Source of the DNA: Candidatus Gastranaerophilales bacterium
GTDB taxonomy: Bacteria; Cyanobacteriota; Vampirovibrionia; Gastranaerophilales; Gastranaerophilaceae
Assembly (NCBI GenBank): GCA_944327255.1
Contig: CALVHA010000005.1
Span: forward strand, 1-64,000
Length of the DNA stretch: 64,000 nt
Reading direction: 5' to 3'
Shown: positions 62,208 through 64,000 of the stretch, in pieces
Layout: every line of letters begins with the position of its first letter
Position numbering within the stretch: the stretch's first letter is position 1
Notes under the pieces: generated by a model
Database searches by the model: none
The model's input: only the letters and a program-made list of their open reading frames with translations
What the model was told of the DNA's origin: nothing
Program-made: the position numbers and the translations under genes

Positions 62208-63881
62208 TTATTTTTTTGAATTATCCAACAAGGCATTTTTACCTCTAAGTTTTCTATGATAAGTTATCGCAAACCTATGAGCTTCATCCCTTATTCGCTG
62301 TATAAGATATAATGCAGCAGAGTCTCTTGGAAGAAGAATAGATTTAGACTGATTTGGTAAAAAAACTTCTTCCTGACGTTTTGCCAAACTTACAAAATCA
62401 ATATTAGTAATACCCATTTCTTCAACAATCTGCATAACACTCGAAAGTTGGCCTTTTCCACCATCGATAATAATTAAATCTGGTTTATCCCAATTTTTTT
62501 CTCCCAAATGTGAAAGGCGTCGAGTTAAAACTTCTTTCATAGAAAGGAAATCGTCAGGTTTTCCTTCTGTAGAACGAATTTTAAACTTTTTATACTCTGA
62601 TTTTTTAGGCAATCCGTTTATAAATGTAACCATTGAGGCAACTGTATTTGTTCCCTGAATATGCGAAATATCATAACATTCCATTCTGTGAGGAAAATTT
62701 TTAAGTTTTAGTTTTTCAGCAAGATAAGCCCCGATTTCGTTAAAATCTTCGTTAATTTTAACCATTTTTTTTATTTTTGCATTATCTAGTACCACTCGGG
62801 CATTTTTATCCGCAAGCATTTGAAGTTCTTTCCCTTGAGCAGACTTTCCATAGCTTATTTTTACTTTTTTCCCTGAAATTATATTAAGCCACTCCTCATA
62901 TAGAGCTTTTTCTCCAACAGCCTCAAGTTCATTTGAAACAATTCTGTCAGGGAATTCCAAAGAAAGAGTATTATAATATTCTTTAAAAAATGTTGCAAAA
63001 AATTCTGCTCTGTCTTCTGTTTCAATGTCGTAAGTAAAATCTTTTTTATCTATTAATCTGCCTTCACGTATCATAAGAATAACAATAGCAAAAATTCCAT
63101 CCTCACTTAACATTGAAATGATATCTTCATTAAGTTTTGTATTTTCGTATACAACTTTTTGTTTTTCAAGTGTTTTCTTCAAATCAATATAACTATCACG
63201 GAGTCTTGCCGCCTTTTCAAACTGTTCACTCTGCGCATATTTTTGCATCTGCTCTTGCAGTTGGACCATCAGTTCGGACTGTTTACCCGATAAAAATAAT
63301 TCAGCCTGTTTTACTAAATTTTTATATTCTTCACTGGTCACAAGATTTTGACATGGAGCAACACAACGTCCTATTTGATAATACAGACAAGGTCTGTCTT
63401 TAAATTTAGGAGTTTTACATTGTTTTAAAGGGAAGATTTTTTTCAAAAAATCAAGAGTAGAATACATTGCCCTGACGTCAGTATAAGGTCCATAATAACG
63501 GCCTTTTTCAGGATTCATATTTTTCTTGCGGACAACAAGTATTCTTGGGAAATCTTCATCTGTAACAAGAAAATAAGGATATTTTTTATCATCCTTTAGT
63601 AATATATTATATTTAGGTTTATGCTTCTTTATTAAATGGCTCTCAAGAATAAGTGCTTCAACTTCCGTATTTGTAATAATATACTCCAAACGCTCTATTT
63701 GAGATACCAAAACCTGGACTTTAACACTATCATGATGTTTTTTATTAAAGTAGCTTAACACACGACGTTTTAGAATTTTGGCCTTACCAACATAAATTAT
63801 TTCATTATCCTTATTGTAATAAATATAACATCCAGGAAGGGAAGGCAAAAGTTTTAATGTCTGCTTCAAATTCTCGTTCAT
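62208..63881 (-). CDS. uvrC: Excinuclease ABC subunit C, lacking the C-terminal HhH region
   Basis: A 557-residue UvrC, the dual-incision nuclease of nucleotide excision repair. The N-terminal GIY-YIG domain has G-C-Y-I-Y-Y ... I-I-Y-V-G-K-A (about residues 16-35). A Cys-rich segment (C-K-T, C-L-Y-Y-Q-I-G-R-C-V-A-P-C) follows near 155-175. The UVR motif (A-R-L-R-D) is near 225. The RNase H-like domain has C-Y-D-I-S-H-I-Q-G (about 404), I-I-I-D-G-G-K-G-Q-L (about 465) and R-D-E-A-H-R-F-A (about 530-537). It ends about 20 residues later, so the tandem helix-hairpin-helix of most UvrC is missing. Start at 63881, with the -10 box six bases in front. Confidence 0.95.
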   Translation of the reverse strand: MNENLKQTLKLLPSLPGCYIYYNKDNEIIYVGKAKILKRRVLSYFNKKHHDSVKVQVLVSQIERLEYIITNTEVEALILESHLIKKHKPKYNILLKDDKKYPYFLVTDEDFPRILVVRKKNMNPEKGRYYGPYTDVRAMYSTLDFLKKIFPLKQCKTPKFKDRPCLYYQIGRCVAPCQNLVTSEEYKNLVKQAELFLSGKQSELMVQLQEQMQKYAQSEQFEKAARLRDSYIDLKKTLEKQKVVYENTKLNEDIISMLSEDGIFAIVILMIREGRLIDKKDFTYDIETEDRAEFFATFFKEYYNTLSLEFPDRIVSNELEAVGEKALYEEWLNIISGKKVKISYGKSAQGKELQMLADKNARVVLDNAKIKKMVKINEDFNEIGAYLAEKLKLKNFPHRMECYDISHIQGTNTVASMVTFINGLPKKSEYKKFKIRSTEGKPDDFLSMKEVLTRRLSHLGEKNWDKPDLIIIDGGKGQLSSVMQIVEEMGITNIDFVSLAKRQEEVFLPNQSKSILLPRDSAALYLIQRIRDEAHRFAITYHRKLRGKNALLDNSKK

Positions 63882-63887
63882 ATTCTT

Positions 63888-63896
63888 ATTATAGCA
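63888..63896 (-). promoter_or_regulatory. Extended -10 promoter giving a predicted leaderless uvrC mRNA
   Basis: Minus strand: TGC-TATAAT (63896-63888), six bases before the uvrC ATG at 63881. No good -35 and no ribosome site. The TG motif one base before the -10 box can substitute for a -35. Confidence 0.65.
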
Positions 63897-64000
63897 TAGT
63901 TTAACAAATATAATTTTGCATACCCGCATAGAATTATTAAATTATATTAAGTTACTTTGTAAATATATTCTGCATAAGGATTTATCTATATTTATAAGTA

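Overview
The window reads as chromosome from an AT-rich, Gram-negative, non-photosynthetic relative of Cyanobacteria, most likely a gut Gastranaerophilales/Melainabacteria (Vampirovibrionia) lineage. The best evidence is the RNA polymerase beta-prime gene split into rpoC1 and rpoC2 (43665-45377 and 39753-43619), a cyanobacterial-lineage trait. Lipid A genes (lpxD, lpxC), rfaE2 and an LptF/G permease show a diderm envelope. ADP-forming acetyl-CoA synthetase and a ROK glucokinase fit a sugar fermenter. No photosynthesis, rRNA, tRNA, CRISPR or transposon genes were seen.

Layout. 1-8.7 kb: the 3' part of a giant repeat protein, a lethal-factor-like zinc metalloprotease, small lineage-type proteins and an LptF/G permease. 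8.7-15.6 kb: fused ADP-forming acetyl-CoA synthetase in an operon with two paralogous small proteins and a radical SAM protein, then a three-gene flagellar block (fliJ, fliK, hook/rod protein). 15.7-25.2 kb: glucokinase, a tyrosine-phosphatase-like protein, holA-holB, a TonB-like protein, a helicase-nuclease fusion, and cca. 25.2-34 kb: a large unknown protein, ftsH coupled to the two corrinoid/iron-sulfur protein subunits of CO dehydrogenase/acetyl-CoA synthase, and fusA. 34-49 kb: LysM protein, orphan DNA methyltransferase, mutL, a DUF3137-like protein and rpoB-rpoC1-rpoC2. 49-54 kb: asd, an unannotated 50-residue protein, then rfaE2-lpxD-lpxC-fabZ. 54-64 kb: a membrane-anchored serine hydrolase, an unknown protein behind a 27-codon ORF, a candidate small RNA, a GT-C-like membrane protein, an ADP-ribosyltransferase-like protein, an alanine/glycine symporter with an ACT protein, and uvrC.

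Three patterns cut across these regions. (1) Many lineage-type hypothetical proteins share a short N-terminal signature, M-x-[I/V]-x... then F-x-[G/S]-[K/E/L/A], usually within 20 residues. One of them has an ADP-ribosyltransferase-like fold. Enzyme types often used as effectors (lethal-factor-like protease, tyrosine phosphatase) also occur here without the tag. (2) Most genes have strong AAGGAG-type ribosome sites, but lptF/G, holA, cca and uvrC have none; instead a -10 box lies 6-7 bases before the ATG, which predicts leaderless mRNAs. (3) The corrinoid protein pair acsC/acsD sits behind ftsH with no other CO dehydrogenase/acetyl-CoA synthase gene in view.

Several starts were moved from the longest possible ORF to a start supported by a ribosome site or promoter; each is stated in its entry. 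All identifications come from reading motifs by eye. No database search was run.
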